Source of the DNA: Candidatus Vondammii sp. HM_W22
GTDB lineage: Bacteria > Pseudomonadota > Gammaproteobacteria > Chromatiales > Chromatiaceae
DNA: 64,000 nucleotides
NCBI RefSeq assembly: GCF_022530855.2
Contig: NZ_CP099567.1
Coordinates: 248,001-312,000, forward strand
Direction: 5' to 3'
The notes beneath the pieces were generated by a model. That model worked only from the letters and a program-made list of their open reading frames with translations. It was not told the origin of the DNA and searched no databases. Below, piece by piece: positions 48,230 to 57,956 of this stretch (its first letter is position 1; each line of letters starts with the position of its first letter). Position numbers and translations under genes: made by a program.

Positions 48230-49358
48230 ATGGATGACACTCACTCCCCTGATAACAATGAGCTGAAGTATTGGCTTGCCCTGCTGTACACCCCCGGATT
48301 GGGGAGCGTGGGTATAAGCAAACTGCTGGAGGTGGCAAAAACACCCCAGGCGCTATTCAGCAAAGAGTATATCGGCCAAAAACAGCTGTCGGATAAAATC
48401 CGCACCTACCTTCGCTCACCTGATTGGCGCAGCGTCGACCGGGATCTGGAGTGGGCCTCTCAGGAGGGGCACCATATCCTGGCTCAGAACGATTCCCATT
48501 ATCCCCGGCTGGTCATTGAAACCGGCAACCCCCGATAGTGCTCTTTGTCCACGGCGACCTGGAAGTACTGGCGAAACCGCAACTGGCCATTGTCGGCTCC
48601 CGCAACCCAACCGCATCCGGCCGTCAGACGGCAGGGGAATTTGCCCGTTTTCTGGCTGCATCAGGCATCGTTATAACCAGTGGCATGGCCACTGGAATCG
48701 ATGCTGCCGCCCACCAGGGAGCACTGGCGGCCGGTGGCACAACCCTTGCGGTAACAGGCACCGGCCTCAATCGGGTTTACCCCGCACAGCACCGTGATCT
48801 TGCCCATCAGATTAGCGAACAGGGAGCACTGGTATCTGAATTCCCTCTTGAGACAAAGCCACTGCCAGGTATTTCCCACGCCGCAACCGCATCATGAGTG
48901 GCCTCAGCCTTGGGACGCTGGTGGTAGAGGCCGCGGTTCAGAGCGGCTCTTTGATTACCGCCAGGCTGGCCGCAGAGCAGGGGCATGAGGTTTTTGCCAT
49001 TCCCGGCTCCATCCATAACCTGCTGGCCCGCGGCTGCCACAGCCTGATTCGTCAGGGTGCCAAATTGGTGGAGACCGCTGCCGATATCGTTGAGGAGCTT
49101 GGGGCGCTTCTGGGCACGCTCGAAGTCGCCCCCGCCCCTACGGAGCATCTCGCCGGGACCAGCAGGAGATGGGATGCTGACTATCATCAGCTTCTGGAGG
49201 CTCTCGGCTTTGATCCTATTTCCGTTGACCAGCTGATTCAGCGTTGCGAATTGACCGCAGAGGCGATTTCATCCATGCTGCTGGTACTGGAGCTTGAAGG
49301 TTATGTATTATCTGCATCAGGTGGCCTATACTCCCGCACCGGGAAAACTGGCATCTAG
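48230..49358 (+). pseudogene. dprA: dprA, two single-base deletions
   Basis: Three collinear pieces of the DNA-processing protein that loads RecA during natural transformation. 48230-48538 holds the N-terminal SAM-like part (WLALLYTPGLGSVGISKLLE) ending in GNPR-stop. 48538-48897 holds the Rossmann core (QLAIVGSRNPTASGRQTAGE, GIVITSGMATGIDAAAH, LAVTGTGLNRVYPAQH). 48894-49358 carries GLSLGTLVVEAAVQSGSLIT, GHEVFAIPGSIHN and the C-terminal winged helix. One C missing from the run at about 48530 would restore GNPPIVLFVHG. One A missing at about 48872 would restore PLPGNFPRRNRI. Either real loss or two sequencing errors. Confidence 0.9.
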
Positions 49359-49435
49359 GGGCCTGCTCAAAAAAGGGCTCCATAGTACTCCGTCAAGATG
49401 ATAATGACGGAATGCAATATGGTACAACGAATAAC

Positions 49436-49912
49436 ATGAACGAAAATGTCGTCGAAATTTTGATCTATCTCTATGAGAACTACATGGATAGTGAGCAAAA
49501 CGCGCTGTCAGATCAGGATCAACTCCACGAAGAGTTGGTGCGGGCCGGCTTTACCTCCAAGGAGATCGCCAAGGCCTTCCTCTGGATGGATGAGCTTGCA
49601 CTGCGCCAGAGTTCGCAGTATTTTCGACCACACACAGAGCACTCCATCCGTATCTACACAGGTGAAGAGTTGGAGCGCCTGGACACAGAGTGCCGCGGCC
49701 TGTTGCCGTTCTTGGAGCAGAATGGCATTCTCGATCAGGCTGGACGCGAACTCGTCATTGATCGCGCTTTAGCGCTGGACACTCATACAGTGGTTGTGGA
49801 TGATCTGAAATGGGTAGTGCTACTGGTCCTCATCAATCAGCCTGGGCAGGAGTCAGCTTTTGCCCAAATGGAAGACTTGGTGTACAACGACGTTCCGGTC
49901 CACCTGCACTGA
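49436..49912 (+). CDS. smg: Smg family protein (DUF494)
   Basis: 158 residues from ATG 49436 (NENVVEILIYLYENYMDSEQ); an open frame from 49412 is less likely. Smg/DUF494 features: LVRAGFTSKEIAKAFLWMDE, RIYTGEELERLDTECRGLLP, GILDQAGRELVIDRALAL and DLKWVVLLVLINQPG near the end. Small soluble protein of unknown role, almost always between dprA and topA. A clear terminator at 49961-49984 follows, so the lysM/dprA/smg run probably ends here. Confidence 0.9.
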   Translation: MNENVVEILIYLYENYMDSEQNALSDQDQLHEELVRAGFTSKEIAKAFLWMDELALRQSSQYFRPHTEHSIRIYTGEELERLDTECRGLLPFLEQNGILDQAGRELVIDRALALDTHTVVVDDLKWVVLLVLINQPGQESAFAQMEDLVYNDVPVHLH

Positions 49913-49960
49913 TTGCTGGCACCTTGAATCCGATGGGAATCGGAATTGGCTAATTTAACG

Positions 49961-49984
49961 AAAACAGCAGACTGCTGTTTTTTT
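49961..49984 (+). terminator. intrinsic terminator after smg
   Basis: AAAACAGC, loop AGACT, GCTGTTTT, then TTTTA: an 8-bp stem followed by a T-run, 49 bases after the smg stop and before topA. The A-rich left arm could also make it work on the other strand. Confidence 0.75.
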
Positions 49985-50016
49985 ACCGTAACGACCACTG
50001 AATTGACTGGCCCTAG

Positions 50017-52296
50017 ATGAATCTAGTTATTGTTGAATCCCCTGCTAAATGCAAAACGATCAAGAAGTATCTGGGAAAGGATTATGAAGTCCTTGCCTCC
50101 TATGGCCATGTCCGCGACTTGATACCTAAAGAGGGAGCGGTAGACCCTTACAACGATTTCCAGATGAAATACCAAGTCATCGAGAAGAATGAACGCCATG
50201 TTCAGGCTATCGTCAAGGCGTTGAAAAAATCCAATGCCCTGTTGCTCGCAACGGACCCGGATCGCGAAGGAGAAGCCATCTCCTGGCACCTGTATGAGCT
50301 GCTGAAAAAACGCAACCTATTAAAAAATAAGGCAGTACACCGAGTTGTTTTCAACCAGATCACAAAAGAAGCGGTCCAGAATGCCGTGGCAAACCCCAGA
50401 GACCTCTCCATGGATCTGGTCAACGCCCAGCAGACGCGGCGCGCTCTTGACTACCTAGTGGGTTTCAACCTCTCCCCCCTGTTGTGGAAAAAAATCCGCC
50501 GCGGTCTCTCCGCGGGCCGGGTACAGAGTCCGGCGCTGCGCATGATCGTGGAGCGGGAAGAGGAGATTGAGGCGTTCAAGGTCAGAGAGTACTGGACTAT
50601 TGAAGCGGACCTTCTGAAAGAGAAACAGGGATTCAGTGCCAAGCTGACCCGCTACCAGGAAGAGAAGTTGGAGCAGTTCAGCATTACCGACGCAGAGAGT
50701 GCCGCCGAGGCGGAAAAACGCCTGCTGGCAGCGGCAGATGGCAAACTCCGGGTCGAAAAGGTCCAGAAAAAACAGCGCCGGCGTAACCCCGCCGCGCCTT
50801 TCACCACCTCCACCCTGCAGCAGGAGGCGGCTCGTAAACTCGGCTTTACCACCCAGCGCACCATGCGCACTGCTCAGCAACTCTACGAAGGCATGGATAC
50901 AGGTGACGGTGCAACGGGCCTGATCACCTACATGCGTACCGACTCGGTCAATCTTGCCGAGGAGGCCGTGGCGGAATTGCGTGACTTTATCATCAAACGC
51001 TATGGCAGCGACCAGCTTCCCCCACAACCCAGGCAATTCAAAACCAAATCGAAGAATGCCCAGGAAGCCCACGAAGCGATACGCACAACATCGATATTGC
51101 GCACCCCGGAAGTGCTGGAGAAGCACCTGACCAAGGACCAGTTTCGCCTCTATCAACTGATTTGGAAGCGCACCATCGCCTGCCAGATGATCCACGCCAC
51201 CATCAATACAGTAACGGCAGATCTCTCCTGCAGCAAAGACAACACTTTCCGCTCCAACGGTTCGACGATTGCGAATCCCGGTTTCATGGCGGTTTATATG
51301 GAGAGCGTGGATGATGCAAGAAAAGGCGATGGCGATGAGAAGATGCTGCCGCCGCTGAAAGAAGGTGAGGAGATTCCCCTCAAGGCGATCCGGCCGGAAC
51401 AGCATTTCACCGAGCCACCGCCAAGGTACAGTGAGGCCAGCTTGGTGAAGGCCCTGGAGGAGCATGGTATCGGCCGTCCTTCCACCTACGCCTCCATCAT
51501 CTCCACCCTGCAGAGCAGGGAGTACGTACAGCTGGAGAAAAAGCGTTTCCACCCCACTGACGTGGGCCGGGTGGTCAAAAAGTTCCTGACCAAGTACTTC
51601 ACCCAATATGTGGATTATGACTTTACCGCCAGACTAGAAGATGAATTGGACGCCATCTCTCGGGGCGAGGAGGAGTGGATTCCGCTGCTCAGACAGTTCT
51701 GGGGTCCATTCAAGGAGCGCATCGACCACACTCAAGAGAACGTCAAACGAAGCGACGTCACCCATGAGTCATTGGAAGAGGCCTGTCCTCAGTGCGGCAA
51801 GCCACTCTCCATCCGTCTCGGCAGACACGGCCGGTTTATCGGCTGCACCAACTACCCTGAGTGCGACTACACGCGCGACCTGAATGGCAACAAGAAAGAT
51901 CAGGAGGAGCCGGAAATTGTAGCGGGCCGAAAATGTCCAGATTGTGGCTCGGATCTGGTGATCAAGCGCGGTAAATACGGCAAGTTTATCGGCTGCACCA
52001 GCTATCCTGACTGCCGCCATATCGAACCCCTGGAAAAACCGGTGGACACCGGCGTCAGCTGCCCAAAATGCAACAAAGGCTCGCTGATGCGGCGTAAATC
52101 ACGCCGCGAGAAGACCTTCTACTCCTGCTCAACCTATCCGGACTGCGAATACGCCATCTGGAATGAGCCCGTGGCCGAACCCTGCCCACAGTGCGGCTGG
52201 CCGGTATTGAGTATAAAGACAACCAAGCGCAAAGGCACCGAAAAAGTCTGTCCGCAAAAAGATTGCTCGTTTGCTGAGCCCTGTGAAGAGAGCTAG
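50017..52296 (+). CDS. topA: DNA topoisomerase I
   Basis: 759 residues. Type IA topoisomerase that relaxes negative supercoils. TOPRIM at the start (VIVESPAKCKTIKKYLGKDY; acidic triad in LLATDPDREGEAI), SAGRVQSPALRMIVEREEEI, active-site Tyr in GLITYMRTDSVNLAEE, GIGRPSTYASIISTLQ. C-terminal zinc-ribbon modules: CPQCGKPLS and CTNYPEC (about residue 590), CPDCGSDLV and CTSYPDC, CPKCNKGSL and CSTYPDC, and a fourth with CPQCGWPVL and CPQKDC. Length is a little below E. coli TopA (865), which has longer C-terminal ribbons. Follows smg. Confidence 0.95.
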   Translation: MNLVIVESPAKCKTIKKYLGKDYEVLASYGHVRDLIPKEGAVDPYNDFQMKYQVIEKNERHVQAIVKALKKSNALLLATDPDREGEAISWHLYELLKKRNLLKNKAVHRVVFNQITKEAVQNAVANPRDLSMDLVNAQQTRRALDYLVGFNLSPLLWKKIRRGLSAGRVQSPALRMIVEREEEIEAFKVREYWTIEADLLKEKQGFSAKLTRYQEEKLEQFSITDAESAAEAEKRLLAAADGKLRVEKVQKKQRRRNPAAPFTTSTLQQEAARKLGFTTQRTMRTAQQLYEGMDTGDGATGLITYMRTDSVNLAEEAVAELRDFIIKRYGSDQLPPQPRQFKTKSKNAQEAHEAIRTTSILRTPEVLEKHLTKDQFRLYQLIWKRTIACQMIHATINTVTADLSCSKDNTFRSNGSTIANPGFMAVYMESVDDARKGDGDEKMLPPLKEGEEIPLKAIRPEQHFTEPPPRYSEASLVKALEEHGIGRPSTYASIISTLQSREYVQLEKKRFHPTDVGRVVKKFLTKYFTQYVDYDFTARLEDELDAISRGEEEWIPLLRQFWGPFKERIDHTQENVKRSDVTHESLEEACPQCGKPLSIRLGRHGRFIGCTNYPECDYTRDLNGNKKDQEEPEIVAGRKCPDCGSDLVIKRGKYGKFIGCTSYPDCRHIEPLEKPVDTGVSCPKCNKGSLMRRKSRREKTFYSCSTYPDCEYAIWNEPVAEPCPQCGWPVLSIKTTKRKGTEKVCPQKDCSFAEPCEES

Positions 52297-52630
52297 GCTC
52301 CATGCTCCGCGTAACAGACCGATAGAGCACATTATTAGAAGCCGGGTATGTATCTCTACTCAGAAAATGGGTACGAAAGAGTAGCTTCCTACCGATGTTT
52401 TGCAGGGCGTGAAAATAGATTTCAACAAGCATACATTTGCTTTTTATTTAAAAGCTCTCTGTCCCAGGCTGCTATTTTAGATCAAACAGCATCCGGCAAT
52501 TGGGAATGCTCAACGCACTCCCATCCAGTTTCCTCTATATTGCACGGTGCTTTATGGGACAATTCCACAATCATGCCGTCGTAATAAGTTAATTCAACCA
52601 ATAATCAGAACTGTCCGGAGCTCTCTCCCT
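52297..52630. other. intergenic, no gene seen
   Basis: Between topA and the RND adaptor there are only short open frames without family resemblance. It must contain the RND operon promoter. I could not mark it convincingly, and no regulator gene is present beside the pump. Confidence 0.45.
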
Positions 52631-53974
52631 ATGACAAGAAAATGGGTCATTATCGTCCCGGTCCTGGCGGGTATCGCAGCCATTGCTTTCCTCAAGCAGA
52701 ACAAGATGAAACCAGTCCAGGAGCCGATAAAAGAGCAGGCAAAACTGGTCAGGGTGATTGAGGCACCAAGCATCACCATCATGCCCCGTGCCATCGGACA
52801 TGGCACGGTAAAACCAGCGCGCAGCTGGGAGGCGGTATCCCAGGTAAAAGGAAAAATCCTAGAGAAGCATCCAAAGCTGCTAAAGGGTGGATTTGTGCAG
52901 GCAGATACCGTGATTCTGCGGATCGATCCGACGGATTACGAACTGGCTATCGCCCGCACCCAAGCCGATATCCAGGCCACCAAGGCACAACAGCAAGAGC
53001 TCAATGCCAAGGCGGCCAATACCCGGGCATCCCTGAAAATCGAACAAGCCGCCCTGATTCTGAGTGAGAAAGAGCTGGCACGCAAACGTAAACTGATCGG
53101 AAAAGGGAGTGTCAGCCGCTCGGACCTGGAAAACCAGGAGCGCTCACTGCTGGGTCAGCAGCAAAGTGTCCAATCCCAGAGCAATACGTTGAATCTTATC
53201 CCCAGCCAGAAGGCACTGCTGGAGGCTCAGCTGGCCAGGCATCAGGCAACGCTGGCCACTGCCCGCCGGGATCTGGCCAACACCGAAATACGCATACCCT
53301 TCACTGGCCGTATTGCCGATGTAAAGGCTGAACAGGATCAGTACATACGTGAGGGCGAGGTACTGGCTACGGCCGATGACCTGCAACTGGCTGAGGTGGA
53401 GATACAGATCCCCATGAACCAGATGAGCAATCTGATACATTCAACGCAAAGCGGCAACCCGCTCAATGCCGCCTCAGGGTCTGCACTCAACTCCCTCGGC
53501 CTGTCCGCGACAGTCAAGCTTGAAGAGGGGGAGCTATCCGCCACTTGGCAAGCCCGTGTCGCCCGTTTCAGTGACACCCTGGACCCCAAAACTCGCACCA
53601 TCGGCGTTATCGTAGAAGTAGAAAAACCTTATGCAGAGGTAACACCGGGCATTCGCCCTCCTCTTTTCAAAGGCCTCTTCGTGACAGTGGAACTGGCAGG
53701 CAAACCGCGTCCTGACAGCCTGATCATCCCACGCTCTGCCCTGCATGGCGGAAAGATCCATATTGCCAGCAAAGAGAACCGGCTGGAGATCCGTGATATC
53801 ACCGTTGAGCTGACACAACCTGAGTTTGTCGTTATAGATTCCGGCCTTAATCCAGGCGAGCACGTGGTGGTATCCGACCTGATTCCTGCCATTGAAGGCA
53901 TGCTGCTCAAGCCCAGCAATGATGATCGCGCTCTCCAGCGGCTGATACAGATCACCCAAGAAGGCAGCCGTTGA
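52631..53974 (+). CDS. RND efflux periplasmic adaptor
   Basis: 447 residues from ATG 52631 (TRKWVIIVPVLAGIAAIAFL: one N-terminal membrane anchor; upstream in-frame codons lack similarity). Membrane-fusion-protein order: lipoyl half around EAVSQVKGKILEKHPKLLKG, an alpha-hairpin (about 110-200; ARTQADIQATKAQQQELNAK, RSDLENQERSLLGQQQS), lipoyl second half (TEIRIPFTGRIADVKAEQDQ-like), beta-barrel, and the membrane-proximal part with VPRSAL-like IIPRSALHGGKIHIAS. It links the inner-membrane pump to an outer-membrane channel, which is not encoded here. The stop overlaps the permease start (TGATG). Confidence 0.9.
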   Translation: MTRKWVIIVPVLAGIAAIAFLKQNKMKPVQEPIKEQAKLVRVIEAPSITIMPRAIGHGTVKPARSWEAVSQVKGKILEKHPKLLKGGFVQADTVILRIDPTDYELAIARTQADIQATKAQQQELNAKAANTRASLKIEQAALILSEKELARKRKLIGKGSVSRSDLENQERSLLGQQQSVQSQSNTLNLIPSQKALLEAQLARHQATLATARRDLANTEIRIPFTGRIADVKAEQDQYIREGEVLATADDLQLAEVEIQIPMNQMSNLIHSTQSGNPLNAASGSALNSLGLSATVKLEEGELSATWQARVARFSDTLDPKTRTIGVIVEVEKPYAEVTPGIRPPLFKGLFVTVELAGKPRPDSLIIPRSALHGGKIHIASKENRLEIRDITVELTQPEFVVIDSGLNPGEHVVVSDLIPAIEGMLLKPSNDDRALQRLIQITQEGSR

Positions 53975-56900
53975 TGATCACCTTCTTCGCCAAACACCCA
54001 ACGGCTGGAAACCTGCTGATGCTGTTTCTGGCGGTACTCGGCCTCTCCGCCCTGCCAACCCTGCAACGGGAAACCTTTCCTGACTTTGCCGCCCAGAAAC
54101 TGCAAGTAACCATTGCCTACCCTGGTGCCAGCGCAGAAGATGTGGAGGAGGCAATCTGCCAGCGCCTGGAAGATGCCATCGATGGCATCAGCGATGTCGT
54201 AGAGATGACATGCGAAGCCCGGGAAGGGGTGAGCATCTCCGTGGTTGAGATGGAAGAGGGGGGAGATATCACCCGCTTCATGGATGACGTGAAAACAGAA
54301 GTAGACGCCATTGACAGTTTTCCCGAACAGGCTGAACTGCCTGTGATCAAGGAGCTCGGCCGTACTGATCAGGTCGTCTCAATTGCCATCACCGGGCCTA
54401 TGTCCGTCAGGGACCTGAAGGCCTATGCTGAACAGGTCAAAGTGCAGATGCAGCAGCTGCCGAATGTATCTCAGATCGATATCACCGGCTTCTCGGATCA
54501 CCAGCTTCGCATCGAGGTACCCACCCTCGCTCTGCGTCAATACGGACTCAGCATGTCCGATATCGCCAACAGCATAGCCCGCCAGGGAATCGACCTCCCT
54601 TCCGGCTCACTGGAGACCAACGACCAGGATCTGCTGATACGCTTCACAGACCTGCGCAGAACGCCTGAAGAGCTAGCCGACCTGATAATAGTAAGCGCTG
54701 ACTCTGGTGCCGAAATACGACTGGAAAATATCGCCACAATCATCGACCGGTTTGAGCGGAATGAGGATAAAATTTTCTTCAATGACAAGCGCGCCGCTGT
54801 ACTTCAGGTGATCAAAAACAAACAAGAGGATACCCTGGTGGTAATGGATACGGTAAGCCGCTTTCTGGAAAAGCAGCGCTCCATGGCACCCGCCGGCGTG
54901 GAATATTTTGTTACCCAGGATAAATCGTCCATCGTCCGCGATCGTCTGAGCTTGTTGCTGAAAAACGGCGCTCAGGGATTGGTGCTGGTGTTTCTCACCA
55001 TGTGGCTCTTTTTCCAGGGGCGCTTCGCCTTCTGGGTCGCCATGGGCCTGCCAATCTCATTTCTTGGCGCACTCTATTTCATGAGCATTCTGGGGCTGAG
55101 TATCAACATGATCACCATGGTGGCACTACTGATTACCATTGGTCTGTTGATGGATGACGCCATTGTTATCTCAGAGAACATCGCCACCCATCTGCGTAAA
55201 GGAAAAAACTCCCTGGAGGCTGCGATCGCCGGCACCCGGCAGGTTGCCCCGGGTGTCATCGCCTCATTTCTCACCACCATAGCGGTTTTTGGCCCCCTCG
55301 CCTTTCTCGCGGGAAATATGGGCAAGGTACTGCAGTTCGTACCGATGGTGCTGATCCTGGTCATTGCTGTCAGCCTGATAGAGGCTTTTCTGATTCTGCC
55401 GCACCATCTGGCACACTCCCTCAAACACCATGAGAAGGATACCTCCAAATTCCGCCAGGCTTTCGACAATAAGCTGGCAAATTTTCGCGACCACACGCTC
55501 GGCCAGATGGCGGATTTTGCCGTCCACCAGCGCTATTGGTTTATCGGTGCCATTATTGCCCTGTTCCTGCTCAGCATCGGTATGCTGGTGGGTGGAAAGC
55601 TGAAATTTCAGGCATTCCCAGACATTGAGGGTGACATTATTGAAGCCCGCATTCTGCTTCCACAGGGCACCCCCCTGTGGCGTACAGAAGAGGTGGCAAT
55701 GCGGATCACTGACGGCATGAAAAGCGTCGATAAAGCATTCACTCCCCTGCAACCGGATAAACAGCAGCTGGTAAGGAATATCCAGGTGCGCTTCAACAAG
55801 AACCTCGACGCCAATGAAACAGGAGCCCATGTGGCCACAGTCACGGTTGATCTGCTCACGGCGGAAAAGCGTAGCGGCCATTTGGATGACATCATCAACC
55901 GCTGGCGCAAAGAGGTGGGTGAGATACCGGATCTGATCGCACTCAATTTCAAAGAGCCGACCATTGGACCTGGCGGCATCCCTCTGGAGATCCGACTGAA
56001 AGGGATAAAACTGGACCAACTGAAACAGGCTTCCCTGGAACTTCAGGAGTGGCTTTCGCGCTACAAAGGCGTGTTCGACCTCTCCGATGACCTCCGCCCC
56101 GGAAAACCGGAATTGCGTTTACGCCTGCGTGATGGCGCCCTGGCTCTGGGTCTGGATGCCTCCACCATCGCCAATCAGCTGCGTGCCGCATTCTACGGTA
56201 CCACCGCCAGTGAAATACAAGTGGGCCCGGAAGCCTATGAACTGGACGTACGGCTGGCAGACAGAGACCAGACAACACTGAACGATGTCGAGAGTTTCAG
56301 AATCACCACTGCGAAGGGGGATCAGATTCCCCTGAGTGCAGTGGCCATCATCGAACAGGATAGGGGCTATGCACGAATCAAACGTGTAAATGGGGCGCGC
56401 ACAGTGACCATCACCGGTGACATGGATACACGGCTGGCCAATGCCCGTGAGGTGATCGAGCACACCAAACAGGCATTCCTGCCCGACCTTCTCAAGCGCT
56501 ATCCGGATGTTAGCACCAGTATTGAGGGTCAGTCGAAAGAGACCAACAAGACGGCTGCATCCATGTTACGCGGTTTCAGCATCGGCCTGGTTGGCATCTT
56601 CATCCTGCTCAGCTTCCAATTCCGCAGCTATGTGGAGCCATTGGTCATCATGATGGTCATACCCCTGGCATTGATTGGCGTGATCTGGGGCCATCTTCTG
56701 ATGGGGCTCAGTCTCACCATGCCGGGCGTTATCGGCTTTGCCTCACTCTCCGGCATCGTGGTCAATGACTCCATCCTGCTGGTGGAGTTTTTCAAGTTGC
56801 GGGTACGGGAGGGCCATCCCGTGGTCGAAGCGGCAAAGCTCGCCAGCCGCGAACGCTTCCGTGCCGTGTTGCTCACATCCGTCACCACTATCGCCGGGTT

Positions 56901-57072
56901 AACGCCACTTCTGCTGGAAAAAAGCATGCAGGCCCAAATCCTGATCCCGCTTGCTACCAGTATTGTTTTCGGGCTGCTGACCACCACCGCGCTGGTGTTG
57001 TTGGTCATTCCCGCAATGTTCAGCATTCTGGATGACTTTGGCGTACTTGCCGAAAATCCAGAGAAAGAGTAG
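53974..57072 (+). CDS. RND efflux permease
   Basis: 1032 residues, normal for RND pumps, with twelve predicted membrane segments in two repeats and two large periplasmic loops. Seen: FFAKHPTAGNLLMLFLAVLG, YPGASAEDVEEAICQRLEDA, TMWLFFQGRFAFWVAMGLPI, the TM4 motif VALLITIGLLMDDAIVISEN with the proton-relay Asp pair (DDA), LTTIAVFGPLAFLAGNMGKV, and the C-terminal half with FRSYVEPLVIMMVIPLALIG and GFASLSGIVVNDSILLVEFF. The family covers drugs and lipophilic compounds; the substrate is unknown. Only adaptor and pump are present, so TolC must be supplied elsewhere. It ends 44 bases before the prophage edge. Confidence 0.93.
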   Translation: MITFFAKHPTAGNLLMLFLAVLGLSALPTLQRETFPDFAAQKLQVTIAYPGASAEDVEEAICQRLEDAIDGISDVVEMTCEAREGVSISVVEMEEGGDITRFMDDVKTEVDAIDSFPEQAELPVIKELGRTDQVVSIAITGPMSVRDLKAYAEQVKVQMQQLPNVSQIDITGFSDHQLRIEVPTLALRQYGLSMSDIANSIARQGIDLPSGSLETNDQDLLIRFTDLRRTPEELADLIIVSADSGAEIRLENIATIIDRFERNEDKIFFNDKRAAVLQVIKNKQEDTLVVMDTVSRFLEKQRSMAPAGVEYFVTQDKSSIVRDRLSLLLKNGAQGLVLVFLTMWLFFQGRFAFWVAMGLPISFLGALYFMSILGLSINMITMVALLITIGLLMDDAIVISENIATHLRKGKNSLEAAIAGTRQVAPGVIASFLTTIAVFGPLAFLAGNMGKVLQFVPMVLILVIAVSLIEAFLILPHHLAHSLKHHEKDTSKFRQAFDNKLANFRDHTLGQMADFAVHQRYWFIGAIIALFLLSIGMLVGGKLKFQAFPDIEGDIIEARILLPQGTPLWRTEEVAMRITDGMKSVDKAFTPLQPDKQQLVRNIQVRFNKNLDANETGAHVATVTVDLLTAEKRSGHLDDIINRWRKEVGEIPDLIALNFKEPTIGPGGIPLEIRLKGIKLDQLKQASLELQEWLSRYKGVFDLSDDLRPGKPELRLRLRDGALALGLDASTIANQLRAAFYGTTASEIQVGPEAYELDVRLADRDQTTLNDVESFRITTAKGDQIPLSAVAIIEQDRGYARIKRVNGARTVTITGDMDTRLANAREVIEHTKQAFLPDLLKRYPDVSTSIEGQSKETNKTAASMLRGFSIGLVGIFILLSFQFRSYVEPLVIMMVIPLALIGVIWGHLLMGLSLTMPGVIGFASLSGIVVNDSILLVEFFKLRVREGHPVVEAAKLASRERFRAVLLTSVTTIAGLTPLLLEKSMQAQILIPLATSIVFGLLTTTALVLLVIPAMFSILDDFGVLAENPEKE

Positions 57073-57115
57073 CGGGCAGAGACAATGAACTGGCATCCGT
57101 GGCAAATCATCAGCC

Positions 57116-57164
57116 TGTAGCGCACCGCATGAAATGCGAACGCTGGACATTTAACTTGCGAACG
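57116..57164. other. Mu-like prophage terminus, copy 2
   Basis: TGTAGCGCACCGCATG followed by ATGCGAACG at 57134-57142 and TTGCGAACG at 57156-57164, 22 bases apart. Same arrangement as 28657-28705 beside remnant 1, with a few base differences. It lies 44 bases after the RND permease stop, at the boundary between chromosome and phage sequence. Confidence 0.6.
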
Positions 57165-57410
57165 CCGATCACGCCAAAATAGCCTGAGGTTTAAAGCTTC
57201 GGTAAAACGTCCTTACCCTCCAGCTGAATTAGAAGGAACCTCCACCCCAAGGCCCCAGTGAAGAAACTTTATAATCGTATTCTTACTCCAATTGTCAGAT
57301 AATTCTGATTCCTTGGTGTTTATTAAACCGCTATTGTTCTACTTGGGTTATGTGCCGCGAGGATGCCCGCATCCAGCGCCCCTTCCGATTCCTTCAGAAG
57401 GGGCTCCTTT

Positions 57411-57899
57411 CTAATCTGGCGAGACCATCTCCGGCAGTTCGGCGATCAACTCCTCGGCAGTCGGCACAGTCCGGTTGTCGGCCTGTACATCGGTTTGCAC
57501 CTGGAACGCATACGCCCAACACTCATCCATCCACTGTCCATATGCAACCGCCTCCGACTGCCACGCGTTGGGATATCCTGAGCGAGCGACGCAGGTCCAG
57601 CGGTTGTCCCAGCGTCGTCCCTGGGCGATGGTATCCATGTAGGATTCGATTGCGCGTTCCATTGCCGCGATGATTTCAGCCTCGGTGGGAGGAATCACAG
57701 GCTCTTCTGGCAGCGCTTCGATAGGCGGCTCGATACCCAGATCAGTGATCTTATGACGCGAGCCATCGGGTAACCAGTAGATGGTACCCCGATGATCTGG
57801 CACGAGAGTCCATACGCCATTAATGTAGATATCCACCTCGCGCTCAGCCGCCCCAATAGGGGCATCAGCCGCAGCGTGAGCGTGAGCGGGAGGGCGCAT
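57411..57899 (-). CDS. tail-fibre-associated phage protein
   Basis: 162 residues, following the tail fibre gene. It contains EVDIYINGVWTLVPDHRGTI with YWLPDGSRHKI, then an acidic/proline stretch and RRWDNRWTCVARSGYPNAWQ near the C-terminus. No family assigned with certainty; position after the fibre gene suggests a tail-fibre assembly or tip protein. The counterpart in remnant 1 (about 30100-30300) is largely deleted. The frame is open. Confidence 0.6.
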   Translation of the reverse strand: MRPPAHAHAAADAPIGAAEREVDIYINGVWTLVPDHRGTIYWLPDGSRHKITDLGIEPPIEALPEEPVIPPTEAEIIAAMERAIESYMDTIAQGRRWDNRWTCVARSGYPNAWQSEAVAYGQWMDECWAYAFQVQTDVQADNRTVPTAEELIAELPEMVSPD

Positions 57900-57956
57900 A
57901 GACCGTCTGTCCAGCCAGTTTGGTCTCCAGCGGGTCGAGTGAGGCGGTAACCGGCC

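Noticed and set aside
50455-51606. A 383-codon open frame antisense to topA.
   Set aside because: It overlaps a fully conserved housekeeping gene and shows no recognisable domain; GC-rich codon bias makes such shadows common.
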